Positions 9,726-20,537 of a DNA stretch of 64,000 nucleotides are shown piece by piece (within the stretch, counting starts at the first letter, position 1; every line of letters begins with the position of its first letter). This DNA is from Isochrysis galbana (Eukaryota > Haptophyta > Isochrysidales > Isochrysidaceae): contig CM030945.1 in NCBI GenBank assembly GCA_018136815.1, forward strand, positions 966,605 through 1,030,604, given 5' to 3'. The notes beneath the pieces were generated by a model, which was given only the letters and a program-made list of their open reading frames with translations, did no database searches and was not told where the DNA came from. The position numbers were made by a program, and so were the translations under genes.

Positions 9726-12035
9726 ATGGCGAGCGCCACACAGTTGGTCAATCCCAATGCCGATGTGCTCAAGTCGGGCCAGGCGTCGCTCATGAACATC
9801 AACGCGGCGCGCGGGCTTCAGGACGTGCTGAAGTCCAACCTTGGGCCGAAGGGTACGCTCAAAATGCTCGTGGGCGGCTCTGGTGACATCAAGCTCACTA
9901 AGGACGGCAACACCCTGCTGCACGAGATGCAAATCCAGAACCCGACAGCCTGCATGATTGCACGCATTGCAACTGCCCAAGACGATATCACGGGCGACGG
10001 CACCACCTCGGCTGTGCTGGTTGTCGGCGAGGTGAGCAGAGCCAACATCTTCATCTGAGATCGGCGCCTTCTGCTCCACCTCTGCCCATGCACAGACCCG
10101 TTGATCCTTGCTCCCCGGTACTTGCGTCTACTCAGATCATGAAGCAGGCAGAGCGCCACCTCTCGGATGGCGTCCACCCTCGCCTGCTTTGCGAGGGCAT
10201 TGAATTGGCCAAGACGGCCGTCCTCGACTACGTCGACAAGGTGCGGATCAAGAAGGACTGCCTCAATCGCGACCTCCTCATGCAGGTGTGTGATCTATCC
10301 TCTCCCTGCATGCTTCACATGGCAGCCTGCATAGGGAGTTGGCAGTTGGGGCTGCACTGCTGCATCGCAGCTCCACTGCAGTGCGACAGCGCTGACTGAA
10401 CCATTCATCCGAGCGCGCAAGCTAGCGAGCTGGCCTCGTGCCTTCCAAACGGCTACGAGAGCGGGCTGGTCTACGGGTGCTGGTCGCACTTGCGGGAGTA
10501 AGTTCACGGTTTTTGGCCCGGCCGGTCCAAGCTGAGGACATTTCTTTCCCCCAATGTTGCCATACTCAGGTTGCACAGGCGTCCTTGCGCACCAAGATGC
10601 ACACCGAGCTGGCTGATATGTTCACCGATATCTGCGTCGACGCTGTCCTCTGCATCCGGAGGCCGGAGGAGCCGCTTGACCTGCACATGGTGGAGATAAT
10701 GCACATGCAACATAAGTCGGGCACCGACTCGCGCCTTGTGCGGGGCCTTGTTCTCGACCATGGCGGCCGCCATCCGGGAATGCCCAAGACACTCAAGAAG
10801 GCACGCGTCCTGACGCTCAACTATGATCTCGAGTATCAGCGCTCTGAGATCAACTCGGGCTTCTACTACTCGAACGCAGAGGAGCGCGAGAAGATGGTGC
10901 AGTCAGAGCGCAAGTGGGTGGATGACAAGACTAAGCTGATCCTCGAGCTCAAGCGCAAGGCGTGCGCTCCCGATGAGACGATGATCGTTATCAATCAGAA
11001 AGGCATCGACCCACTCGCGCTCGATATGCTCGCCAAGGAGGGCATCTTGGCACTCCGTCGCGCCAAGAGGCGCAATATGGAGCGCATCACCCTCGCCTGC
11101 GGCGGAGAGCAGGTGGGCATCTCGCGCCGCCAACCTACGACGGAGCTGCTTGAGCTCTTCCCTCAGCTACCCCCCCCCCGGCAGCCCTCATCGCGACGCG
11201 CATCGTGGTGCGTGGCGCTTGACTTGGATGCGCATTGACTCCGGTGTAGGTCAACAACATCGACGACATGGCGCCCGACGTGCTTGGATACGCGGAGTCG
11301 GTCGAGGAGCAAACGCTCGGTGAGGAGACGTACACCTTCCTTGAGGGCGTACGCAATCCCTTCTCGTGCACCATCCTCATCAAGGGAGCGCATCCGCACG
11401 TCATCTCTCAGGTACGCTCCGCCTCTCGCACGGCCGGCGGATTCTTGGACGCCCGGAGGCGCCTCCCCACAGTCGGCAAGGCCGCGACTTGCGTTTTTTA
11501 TCCAGCGGCCGGAGGCTCGCACTATCCCGCTTGCGTTCGGCGAGATGATGCGGCCAATCAAGGCGCTCACCTCTGTCCGCCTCACGTTCTTACCCGTCAG
11601 ATCAAGGAAGCCGTCCGCGATGGCCTGCGCGCCGTTGCGAATGCCGTCACGGACGGCTTCTTGCTCCCAGGTGCGGGAGGCATCGAGACGATGTGCCACA
11701 CCCACCTGATGGAGTACAGGAAAAAAGTGCAGGGTCGCGCCAAGCTCGGTGTGCAGGCCTTTGCCGATGCCTTGCTCGTAATTCCCAAGACACTAGCAGA
11801 GAACTCAGGCTACGACGCGCAGGATTCGATGATCAAGCTGCTTGAGGAGCAGGAGGCGGGCACTACGAAGATTGGCTTCGATATCAACACGGGCGAGCCT
11901 CTCGACCCTTGCGAGGCGGGCATTTGGGACAACTACAGGGTCAAGCGGCAGATGTTCGACTCTGCCGCCGTGATCTCGGCGCAGCTCCTTCTCGTCGACG
12001 AGGTCATTCGCGCTGGCAAGCAGATGAAGAAATGA
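9726..12035 (+). CDS. CCT6: T-complex protein 1 subunit zeta (chaperonin CCT6)
   Basis: Subunit of the cytosolic TRiC/CCT ring that folds actin, tubulin and other proteins. Exons: 9726-10031, 10136-10285, 10570-11112, 11250-11411 and 11601-12035. All four introns are GT-AG and phase 0, and the joined frame gives 531 aa, the usual size of the zeta subunit. Visible family features: [20 protein letters not shown] at the N terminus, the ATPase motif GDGTT (residues 90-94), [31 protein letters not shown] and the C-terminal NTGEP...WDNY block. The [12 protein letters not shown] and [11 protein letters not shown] stretches point to zeta rather than other subunits. The start is the first ATG of the conserved frame. 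No signal peptide, as expected. Confidence 0.96.
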
Positions 12036-12329
12036 GCAGATTGAGCAGTGGCATGCCACCCGGCCGGAACGATGCCAACTGCAATGAAAATCTGCATCCG
12101 AGACCTACTTGTTACTTGCTCACAGTCCCGGGTGTGCTGGCGGTGATTCTCTGTGTGCCAAGCGGGATGGCATAGCAAGCTGAGTGCCTGTGGGGGCGGC
12201 GCAGTCCGTGCCAGTGCATCGCTCTATATGTGTGGCCAAAACTGGTGTGACCTTGTGAGACAGAACTCGCGAAGAGGTGATCCTTTTGCACGTGGCTGCA
12301 GTCTCACATTACACGTGCCAATAATAACT

Positions 12330-12525
12330 TCATACTAATATTCTTACCGCACTCGCGGCGCGTGGGAAAAAAAACTTTCTAAATTTCACGCCTCACGAAC
12401 TAAGTTAATACTTAGTTCGCCCATGGGGGGGCACGAGCCCCCCCCTCTCTCCACTCCTCCCCTGCCATGGGGGAGGAACCACCCACTCTCTTGGCACGCC
12501 TGATGGCTTGCCAGGAGGGAAGGGC
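12330..12525. repeat. Dispersed repeats after CCT6
   Basis: 12330-12362 (CTAATATTCTTACCGCACTC...) recurs at 33231-33262 and 57563-57595. 12408-12525 (CTTAGTTCGCCCATGGGGGG...) recurs at 13535-13640, in part at 35262-35300, and inverted at 58672-58800. Each copy of the latter ends near a GGGAGGAACCACCC motif. Confidence 0.75.
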
Positions 12526-13533
12526 CGCGGCTCGCCGCGGCCACTTGCTCTGGCGAGGGAGACTAGCGCTCCGGACCCCTAAACTCACGAGTGCCCCCCC
12601 CCCCCCCCCCCCCGCGTTGTTTTCAGCGAAGGGGGTTTTCCCCAGCGTGGCCTCGTGGAGAGGGTGTGCTGTGTGCTGGGGTGCGCAGGGTCCCGGTGCG
12701 TGCACTGGGGGGAGGACAAATATCGAGGGGAAGGGGCAGTGCCCCATCCCCACGGTACCATTCGGACACCCACCCGATACGACAGGCAGGCACCGCGGGA
12801 GCGCGGTGCTAGACGAAAACGACTCAAGAGTCGGGGGCCACAAAAGAACAAGACAAAACAAGGTAAGCGACGCGCGCGTTTCGTTTGTCTACGGAATAGC
12901 TGACAGGAGGCCTGCCCCAGCCCGCCCCCCGCACCCGCCAGGCCCGTCGTAGTGCACGCGGGCTCACCCCCCCGTAGGGGGGGTATAGCGGGAGCGGGGG
13001 TGAGAGTGTGGGGTTTAGGCGATGGCGAGTGCGATACCGGAGGGGTGTGAGTCAGTAGCGGCGTAGCGGGCACCTTCAAGAAATTTTTTTAGAGGTAGGA
13101 GATACAAGATAGAGGTAGGTAGGGGGACGCGCACGATCTTAATGGCTCGAGTTTTTTTGTGTGTGCGAGTTTTTTTTGCGTTCCTTAAGGGAGAACGTGT
13201 TGCGGACGCACTTGCGGCACCACAAATTGTTACTACAAGTTTGACGACAAATTTGGGCAGTCAGCTACAAGAATCCCGCAACTTTTGCCGACAAATGTGG
13301 GCGAATTCCGCTAAAAATATTTACCTGGGCCTGGTCATAGCATGGGCGCAAGAACCGCCTTCCGCGCTAGCTCTAGCTGCCGGCGCGCCCTCGCAGGCAA
13401 TCTCCAACCAAGATCCAAGAGTGAGATCAGCCTTGCTCTCACAGAGTGGAGAGTGAGGAGTGAGGAGTGAGGAGTGATGGAGAGCGGAATTCGTCGGTCC
13501 TCGAAAGGCTTTCGAAAGGGGATTCGTCACAAA
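12526..13533. other. Intergenic with poly-C run, no gene seen
   Basis: Contains a C-run of about 21 (12594-12614), then GC-rich DNA, then an AT-richer part near 13085-13330. Frames lack recognisable domains. Confidence 0.5.
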
Positions 13534-13534
13534 A

Positions 13535-13755
13535 GTAAGTTTATACTTGGTTCGCCCATGGCCCATGGGGGGGCACGAGCCCCCCCTCTCTCGTCCACTC
13601 CTCCCCTGCCATGCGGGAGGAGGGAGGAACCACCCGTGCTCCTGGCTCCTGGCTCCTGGCTCCTGGCTCCTGGCTCCTGGCTCCTGGCTCCTGGCTCCTG
13701 GCTCCTGGCTCCTGGCTCCTGGCTCCTGGCTCCTGGCACCTGGCTCCTGGCATGC
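13535..13755. repeat. Dispersed repeat plus 7-bp tandem array
   Basis: 13535-13640 is a copy of the CCCATGGGGGGGCACGAGCC family. It is followed by about 17 tandem copies of the heptamer CTCCTGG (about 13636-13755). The heptamer translates to repeated LLAPGSW or ARSQEPG in different frames, which is not evidence of a protein. Confidence 0.9.
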
Positions 13756-14259
13756 CGCATGCCTTGTGTGGCTTCGCCGGGAGCAAAGTCTCGCAAATCG
13801 CCCTGCCGACCCACTCTCCACTCTCCTCCCCGCAGGCTCGCCTGATTCGCCCTCACTGGCCCGGCGTGGCCAGCCCATAGGAGGGTCGGTGGGTCGGTAT
13901 CCGGTGTCCTCCCTTCCCCCTTCCTGTATCCTCTGTAACCACTCTGCCCTCCCCGTTTGGTAAAGAGTAAAGAGTACTACTCCGAGTAAAGTATGGAGTA
14001 GAGCTCTAGAGGGATCGAGCTGCTGCGAGTAGCGGAGGCACACACAGTATTGTACTTTTAGAAAGAGGGGAGCCAATCCCTCAGCTGCCGCCGCATTCTC
14101 TCCCCCTCACGCGACTAGTGTATATAGGGTATTGTACTCTCTTACGCTAAAGAACCATACCTCGCTCGAACTCCTCAATCACGGTGGAGGAGGAGGAAAC
14201 GGGGATCGTCCTCGCGGCGGAGGACGAGGAGAGAGAGAGAGAGTGAGAGTGAGAGAGAG
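13756..14259. other. 5' flank of the cysteine-rich gene
   Basis: No ORF of note. A TATA-like GTATATAGGG lies near 14119 and a GA tract (about 14229-14259) abuts the downstream ATG, so this probably contains the promoter and 5' UTR of the next gene. Inference only. Confidence 0.4.
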
Positions 14260-15438
14260 ATGAGTAGCCAGCAGCCTCGCCCACGCGGTGCGCCTCCGAC
14301 ACGAGCATACATAAAGCAGGCTAAGCTAGCACATGCTCGTTCTCTCGCCAGCTCCGGCCCGCCCCCGCCCTCGCCAGCGGAGGGCTTCGTGCGAGGCGCA
14401 GCCCTCCCTTTCCCCACGCGGCCCTTTGTCTACTTTCTTCCTGAATATCAGCAGTACATGCGCGTGGCGAACGAGGGGAACAATCCGACCTTCCTGGCAT
14501 ACGGCGCCTCCTACTGCTGCTGCACCCCCTACATCCTCGACAACCCGCTCAACGACATTCAGCTCCTCTCGAACTCCATCTTCCCGCAGGCGGCTGCCTC
14601 GTGCTGCTGCCCTGACTGGTACGGTCAACTGTGCGGCACGCCGTGCACACACTGCCTGCTCGGCTGCTCCGCGTGTATGCTCAAGTGCCAGGGCATCAGC
14701 GTCGTGCAGGAGACCTTCGACACGCAGGAGCAGGCGCTCCAATCGCTGCTCGTGCTGCCTGATAACCCGATGATCCCTGACGAGATTGCTGGAGTCTGGG
14801 GCTTCTTTGGCAACCCGTGGGGCGAGCAGCTCATCTCGATGTCGACTGGCGACTGGGACGCCAAAAAAAGAATGCTGCGCGGCGACCATGCCTTTGTGCG
14901 TGCGGGTTGGGTCGAGCGCGGCGACGCGTGCGGTGCATTCCAGCAGTGCATCATGTCGACCGGCTGCCAGCCAGGATTCTTGATCACCTTCAAGGACGAC
15001 AGCCTCCACCAGGCGCGCATCACCCTGACGCTCGATCCTGTGTGCTGCCCTGGCACGTGTTTCTGGGCATGCTGCGGCAAGGTGTGCGGTACGCAAGCCT
15101 TTCCGTGCGCGGGCGGCGAAGGGTACTGCATCGGCATCCCACAGTTCATCAATGGCAACTCGTTCAACGTCATCGGCGGCGAGGAGGGCCCACAGTACTC
15201 TGACTGGCGCAACCGGCAGATCAGCGCGTGCGGTTGTCCGTTCACCTGTTGTAACTTCTCCTACACCACTCGTAAAGTCGCGCACCGTAATGGCGATAAG
15301 CTCCAGACCAACTGGGAGCTCTACAACAAGTGGATTGACGCTCGCGCTATGACTCAAAAGGGGATGCGCATGTGCACCCAGCCGTTTGGGCCGTATGACG
15401 GCAGCCAACCGCGTGCACAGAATATGGAACGATCATGA
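14260..15438 (+). CDS. Cysteine-rich protein of unknown function (392 aa)
   Basis: Single open exon of 393 codons ending at TGA 15436-15438. I do not recognise the family. About 28 cysteines occur in clusters, including YCCCTPY near residue 86, a nine-Cys stretch from CCCPDWYGQLCGTPC through CSACMLKC, DPVCCPGTCFWACCGKVC, and CGCPFTCC near the C terminus. Aromatic and Asp/Asn-rich segments lie between them. The N terminus is Pro/Arg/Ser-rich with no clear signal peptide, and there is no long hydrophobic helix. Consistent codon use and the clean start after a GA leader support a real gene. Clustered CC pairs suggest metal binding or extensive disulfides. The antisense frame over the same DNA is a shadow. 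Confidence 0.8.
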   Translation: MSSQQPRPRGAPPTRAYIKQAKLAHARSLASSGPPPPSPAEGFVRGAALPFPTRPFVYFLPEYQQYMRVANEGNNPTFLAYGASYCCCTPYILDNPLNDIQLLSNSIFPQAAASCCCPDWYGQLCGTPCTHCLLGCSACMLKCQGISVVQETFDTQEQALQSLLVLPDNPMIPDEIAGVWGFFGNPWGEQLISMSTGDWDAKKRMLRGDHAFVRAGWVERGDACGAFQQCIMSTGCQPGFLITFKDDSLHQARITLTLDPVCCPGTCFWACCGKVCGTQAFPCAGGEGYCIGIPQFINGNSFNVIGGEEGPQYSDWRNRQISACGCPFTCCNFSYTTRKVAHRNGDKLQTNWELYNKWIDARAMTQKGMRMCTQPFGPYDGSQPRAQNMERS

Positions 15439-15769
15439 GAGACTATTGGATCAGGCACCACGATCACTAGCCATGACGACCGGGCCGCCCGCGCGTACCC
15501 AACATGCAGGCGATTGGGTCTTTCGGTCTCGCTCACACAATATGCTCGGGCTCACGACCCGACCTTCACTTGCGTCCTAGAAAGCGGCAGTTTGGTTTCT
15601 ATTGGTGTCACGTGTTCGGTGTTCACCGCGTCAGGTGTATGCTCATAACCTATCCTATTGTATCCTTAATTTATTGTGTTCACACTTTGAGTGCCCATAT
15701 ATGGCAATGCGAATGTGGCGCGCACCTACGTGCCCGCGCACCTATAGGGTTGCGTTAGGGCACGCAAAG
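15439..15769. other. 3' flank, no gene seen
   Basis: AT-richer DNA following the Cys-rich gene. No coding potential recognised. Confidence 0.5.
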
Positions 15770-16120
15770 GGAAAATGTCGGCATGCGCACGCACGGCGTC
15801 TCCGCGGGGGGACCGATGCACATCGCGCCGTGCCCAATGCACGGCGTGCACAATGTGATTGCAAGTCATCACAGGTGCTCAGTGGATACTATTCATTAAT
15901 CTGCATGTTTATGTAGTTGTCGGCCTTAGAGGAAAAGCGTTTGCATGCGCACGCACGGCGTCCCCGCGGGGGAACGCCGCGGGGAAAAGCAGAGAAAAAA
16001 GTTGTTATCCCCACGCACGGCTAGCCCTTATTTAATTTTAAAATACTACATACATAACTGTGGACATTTGATCGCTCAATTCGACTGATGCCCCACAATT
16101 GACGGAACGACACACCTGAT
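15770..16120. repeat. Dispersed repeat paired with 23955-24165
   Basis: The GCATGCGCACGCACGGCGTC motif occurs twice here (about 15780 and 15943). Sequences CGATGCACATCGCGCCGTGC and GTGGACATTTGATCGCTCAA recur inverted at about 24090-24165 and 23990-24020. Those flank the LINE relic, so this may be the 5' end of a related element whose coding part is absent here. Confidence 0.6.
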
Positions 16121-16270
16121 GGCTTGAGCGTCGCTTCCCCCCACTGCCGTCGCTCCCACACCGCCGCCGCTACACGCCTCCCCCTCAGCTCGGCCGTGCC
16201 TTGCGCTCGCGTGCTCGCGTCCGCCGGACTTCAAGCGGCTACCCAGCTCAGCCTTCTTCTCCCGCTGCCT

Positions 16271-16549
16271 CTACATGCCCTCCCGACATGCCCGACCAAT
16301 GCTAGGGACAGCTCGCGCTACACTTGCCGCATCTACCACTCGCACGGCTGCGTTGCCTTCTTCTTGTCGAGGCAGAGTTGACGAATTGGAGTGGCCCATA
16401 GGGCCTGAGGGCAATGAGGAAGGGGCAAAGCCGGCGGCAGGCGCGGCGAGGGAGGCCACTTCAGAGGTGCTGACGGGCTGAAGCCCGTCAGCAGAGGAAG
16501 GCGGGCAGGCGGGCTTGAGCGAGGGCGAGGACGGCGGCGAAAGCGACAT
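16271..16549 (-). pseudogene. Gag-like N-terminal fragment
   Basis: From the ATG at 16549 a Ser/Pro-rich frame (MSLSPPSSPSLKPACPPSS...) runs to 16271. It lies just downstream, on the minus strand, of the LTR-like repeat 16665-17226. It resembles in composition and position the frame starting at 34526 (MSAPSSRSPSPKPVLPPF), which also follows an LTR-like sequence. No zinc knuckle is visible, so this is probably the start of a retroelement gag gene, cut off at its 3' end. Confidence 0.4.
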
Positions 16550-16664
16550 GGAACGAGCGGCGAAAGGCGAGGGTGAGTGAGAGGAGGGCTGTGGTGGCAG
16601 GGGCTGGCGAGGCGAGGAGGGATTGTAGGGTCTGAGTGTTACGAGAGCGAGAGCGACGAGAGCG

Positions 16665-17226
16665 AGAGCGACGACGGATGACGACTGGCGACAGGACGAC
16701 GGACAACGACACCCAGGAAAACACCCCGACTCTCGCCCCACGACTTTCTCACATAACTCGACTGAAATCAAACCCAAACACTCCGATCAGACAACAACGG
16801 ACGACGATCAAAGGGCGATCTGTCGGCGATCTTGTCTGGAACGGGAATCGCACCATAACGGAATCGAGGGGCAATCTTGCTACGCAGGATTCCAAGAGAC
16901 CTACCAAATAAGACGAAAGGAGTGCGATGTGCCTAAGGGGGAGATGCGAAGAGGTCGCAAATTAAACCTGATTGCCCCCAGAAGCAGATAAAGAACCGCA
17001 GGGGAGATAGCAAATTAAACCTATCTGCGAGGCGCCTGGGAGGAAGAAAGGTGGGGAAACTTCCCTTCTCTTTCGAGAGGAAGAGAGAGGGCGCTCCACA
17101 AACCACGATCCCATGCATCCAAGCGAAGCTTTTGACCGAGAACGAGAACGAGAGAATTATAACGATAAATACCGAACGACGAAGAGAGGAGCGAAGCCTA
17201 ACGAGTGTCGATTCGCGAATGCGACA
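16665..17226 (-). mobile_element. LTR-like direct repeat, copy 1
   Basis: 562 bp matching 18965-19526 throughout, with constant offset 2300. On the minus strand it begins TGTCGCATTCGCGAATCGAC and is preceded by an AGCAGGGGGG run (17227-17236), as a polypurine tract would precede a 3' LTR. The other end lies in a GAGCGA tandem run, so that boundary is approximate. No target-site duplication was found. Confidence 0.7.
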
Positions 17227-17432
17227 CCCCCCTGCTAGGATCGAGCGTCCCGCGAGGAAATGAAGAGAACCTAACGGACATCGGAGAGCTCCAAGCAAGC
17301 CACGAGAAAGGCAGAAGAGCAATCCTGAACGAGACCGAATGAGCCAAGAGCGAAGAGCGAATAAATCCGAAGAGCGAATGAAACAATAAATCGAGAAGTT
17401 ACGAATTACGAACAACGAACAATCGAGGACCG

Positions 17433-17690
17433 ATGAGAACGCGGAACGACAAGAATCGAGAATCGAGAGCGAGAAACGAAGAACGCGGAACGACGAGAAT
17501 CGAGAATCGAAGAACGAGAAACGAAGAACGCGGAACGACGAGAATCGAGAATCGAGAGCGAGAAACGAAGAACGCGGAACGACGAGAATCGAGAATCGAG
17601 AATCGAAGAACGAACGACGAAGAACGCGGAACGACGAGAATCGAGAATCGAGAATCGAAGAACGAACGACGAACGGCGAACGACGAACTA
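17433..17690. repeat. GAATCGAGAATCGAGAGCGA minisatellite
   Basis: Degenerate tandem units of roughly 40-60 bp combining GAATCGA, GAACGA and CGCGGAACGACGA. They lie inside the retroelement interior. Similar GAACGAGAACGA strings occur near 17130-17150 and 34600-34640, close to the other LTR-like sequences. Confidence 0.8.
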
Positions 17691-18213
17691 TAAGAATAGT
17701 GCGTGACGATCGAAGAGACAGGAAGTACCACACCCGTCCGGACGATAAGGTGTAGAATCGGCGGCCGGCGCGGCAGACCGCAGGACTCAACGCTGCAACC
17801 CATCCCCTTCTCTCTTTTACGAGAGTTTTACCTGGATGTTTGGGCGGTGTGGCGGCACCCAAGTTACAACGCGGCGTCTCCTGTTCTTCGATATATGAGT
17901 AGTCGAACAGCCAACGGCGAAAGGCGGCGAGATATCACGACGGGCTCGGCACGTCACGCGCGAGCTAAACGACGAGGTACGGGGGTCTCCTGACAGAGCG
18001 CAGCGAAAGGGGAGGGAGATCCATCCTCCGTGGTCGAAAGGGGGGGCGAGCCATACCTCTCTACCCGCGGGGGGAACTATTCGGCGGCCGCGGGGGGAAA
18101 ATTCGGCGACCGCGGGGGGGAACTGGAAAAGAATTCCCGTACGTTCCCGTACCGCGATCAAACGTAAACGACGGCGTTGAGAGATATCTGAAGGGGCGTG
18201 ACAGTCGCGACTG

Positions 18214-18964
18214 TCAGAAGAACGCAGAGGGTGTATCGAGGAGAGAGACGAGGGTGCGATCCGATGGCGACAGGCGTGCGAGAGCCTCGGAGCGACAGCG
18301 AACGAAGGTAGGCGAGGCAAGGGCAGCGTGCGCAAATGCGTGGGAGCCAAACCACGGGGAACCGCGCGACGACCCCGACGAGTACCACCACTGCCCGAGG
18401 ACGAAGACCGCGTGCTGCGGCCGCGCAGAGGAGAGACGAGGACGAGTGGAGACGAGGGACGGAACGCGACGATCGTCGACCATAAGGGTCAAGCGGCCAT
18501 CACGCCCAGCTTCCGGCGACAGTTCGATGCAAGCGGCGTATGCTTCCAGGAAATCGTTTCCCAGGAGAAGCATAGGCGCGCCTTCGACAACGAGGAAACG
18601 GTGTCGGAATTCGACACCGGAGAGAGAGAAGACCAACGTGGCATAGCCGCGGGTACGGAGGGGGTTACCATCCGGTCCGACAACGGCAGGTCGGTCCGAA
18701 GCGTGTTCGATCAAGACGCAAGCGTCGCGGGGCAATGCAGCCAACAACTCGGTGGTCACAACCGAGGGGCCGGCTCCCGTGTCGGCGAGAGTCTTGTTGA
18801 CGGCGAGAGCGGAATCGACGATATAACGAGTAGGGCCCGTAGCGGATTGACGGCAAACGATAAGATCGCGAACATATAGGCAGTGACGGGGGTAGAGGCT
18901 AGGCGGCGTGTCGGAGACAAGCCTCGCCGGTACCTCCCTGGTCACAGAAGCGACAACAGCAGGA
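18214..18964 (-). pseudogene. Retropepsin-like aspartic protease fragment
   Basis: Translated on the minus strand this shows the retropepsin active-site pattern LADTGAGPSVV, followed about 65 residues later by LLLGNDFL, the second signature of LTR-retroelement proteases. The frame opens inside the LTR-like repeat (19077), but that part is not protease-like, so I place the coding remnant at 18964-18214. The upstream gag and downstream RT expected in a Pol gene are missing. Confidence 0.7.
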
Positions 18965-19526
18965 AGAGCGACGACGGATGACGACTGGCGACAGGACGAC
19001 GGACAACGACACCCAGGAAAACACCCCGACTCTCGCCCCACGACTTTCTCACATAACTCGACTGAAATCAAACCCAAACACTCCGATCAGACAACAACGG
19101 ACGACGATCAAAGGGCGATCTGTCGGCGATCTTGTCTGGAACGGGAATCGCACCATAACGGAATCGAGGGGCAATCTTGCTACGCAGGATTCCAAGAGAC
19201 CTACCAAATAAGACGAAAGGAGTGCGATGTGCCTAAGGGGGAGATGCGAAGAGGTCGCAAATTAAACCTGATTGCCCCCAGAAGCAGATAAAGAACCGCA
19301 GGGGAGATAGCAAATTAAACCTATCTGCGAGGCGCCTGGGAGGAAGAAAGGTGGGGAAACTTCCCTTCTCTTTCGAGAGGAAGAGAGAGGGCGCTCCACA
19401 AACCACGATCCCATGCATCCAAGCGAAGCTTTTGACCGAGAACGAGAACGAGAGAATTATAACGATAAATACCGAACGACGAAGAGAGGAGCGAAGCCTA
19501 ACGAGTGTCGATTCGCGAATGCGACA
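18965..19526 (-). mobile_element. LTR-like direct repeat, copy 2
   Basis: Matches 16665-17226 over 562 bp. In minus orientation this would be the 5' LTR, starting TGTCGC at 19526. The same terminal TGTCGCATCCGCGATCGA occurs at 24796 and 35201. Confidence 0.7.
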
Positions 19527-20537
19527 AGAGTTCTCTGCACCAGTTTGTCAGCCCCCTTAGTAAGGCCCTTAGAGGGTGTGTAGAGATGTCTGGCCTGGCC
19601 TGTGCCTCGTACTTGCGCACGAGGTCAGCGCCGCGGCTTTGTAGGGGCCCAGCCGTGAGGCTTTCCCTATGGGATGCGGCATTGAGCCGACTTGGGTCAC
19701 TGGGTTGGTGGTCTTGGTTGGGTGACTGGATGGAAGTGAGGGTGTTGTTGGCCATGCTGGCCATGCTGGCCATGCTGGTTTATGGCTGTCAGCGGGTGGC
19801 ACGGGTCGCGCCTTGTGCGCACCTTTGTCGGGGGGGCGCCCTCTCGCGGGCGCTTCGTTCGGGTGCGAGGCGTCGAGCATGGCCCGATCGTCCGTCGCGG
19901 CGGGGGGGGCGGTAGGAGAGGAGGGGAGCGGCGCGCGCTCCATGACCCTATCGCTTTAACGATAGTTGTTCTTCCAACGCCAAAGCGCATGTCGCAAACG
20001 GATGGGGGGTACACCGCCCAGCAACAAACACCTCCGCAAATTGAAATTGATAAGGCCCCCTGTAGCTGTACTCCGTAAAATAATGAACAATTGCTAATTG
20101 CTAAAGCGACTTTAACTCAGAATGATCCGGGACTTTGACCCGAGCGGGAAAAGGCTCTAAATCTGACGAACATATCGCAAGATTCCTATCAGCGCAGAGC
20201 GAGGAGAACGTGACCGAACGCCAGTCGACTTTAGGCATTAGCGGCTTTCGGGAAGGGGAGGGGGTGGGCGCTAATCTAGGGCTCTATCATGGCAGCGGGA
20301 TGTGGGATGGACGCCGGTGGTGCGGCATGCAGTAGAGTAAGCGACACACACCGACTCACTAGCAGCAGCTAGCTGCAGTGGCCACTAGAGCTGCAGGGGC
20401 CATCCGCTTGTGCCTAGTCTTGTTCCTGGACACAGTCTTGCATCCTGCTTCTTATCATCATTTGATGAGTTGCAACAACATTGGCTCCGGTAGTTCGGCG
20501 ATACGTCATGAACTACATGTGTATATATGCCGCACGT
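19527..20537. other. Intergenic with short repeats, no gene seen
   Basis: Contains a tandem GGCCATGCT triplication (about 19750-19778) and a dispersed repeat at 19876-19975, which ends in the small inverted repeat CTATCGCTTTAACGATAG; that repeat is shared with 60310-60405 and 55765-55800. The final 180 bp are probably the 3' UTR of the minus-strand MAPEG-like gene. Confidence 0.6.

Larger units (their letters stand above)
17227..18964 (-). mobile_element. Internal region of a truncated LTR retroelement
   Basis: 1.74 kb between two identical LTR-like repeats, far too short for an intact element. It contains a retropepsin fragment and a minisatellite; no reverse transcriptase or integrase motif was seen. 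The element would be read on the minus strand. Confidence 0.6.

Noticed and set aside
13636-13755. Possible repeat protein from the CTCCTGG array
   Set aside because: A 7-bp unit gives cyclic frames on both strands; no start context or domain.
14326-15408. 360-codon antisense frame over the Cys-rich gene
   Set aside because: Shadow of a GC-rich gene; the sense frame has the better start and composition.
18965-19077. N-terminal part of the minus-strand protease frame
   Set aside because: It lies inside the LTR-like repeat and is also found in front of the unrelated gag-like frame at 16777, so it is not protease sequence.
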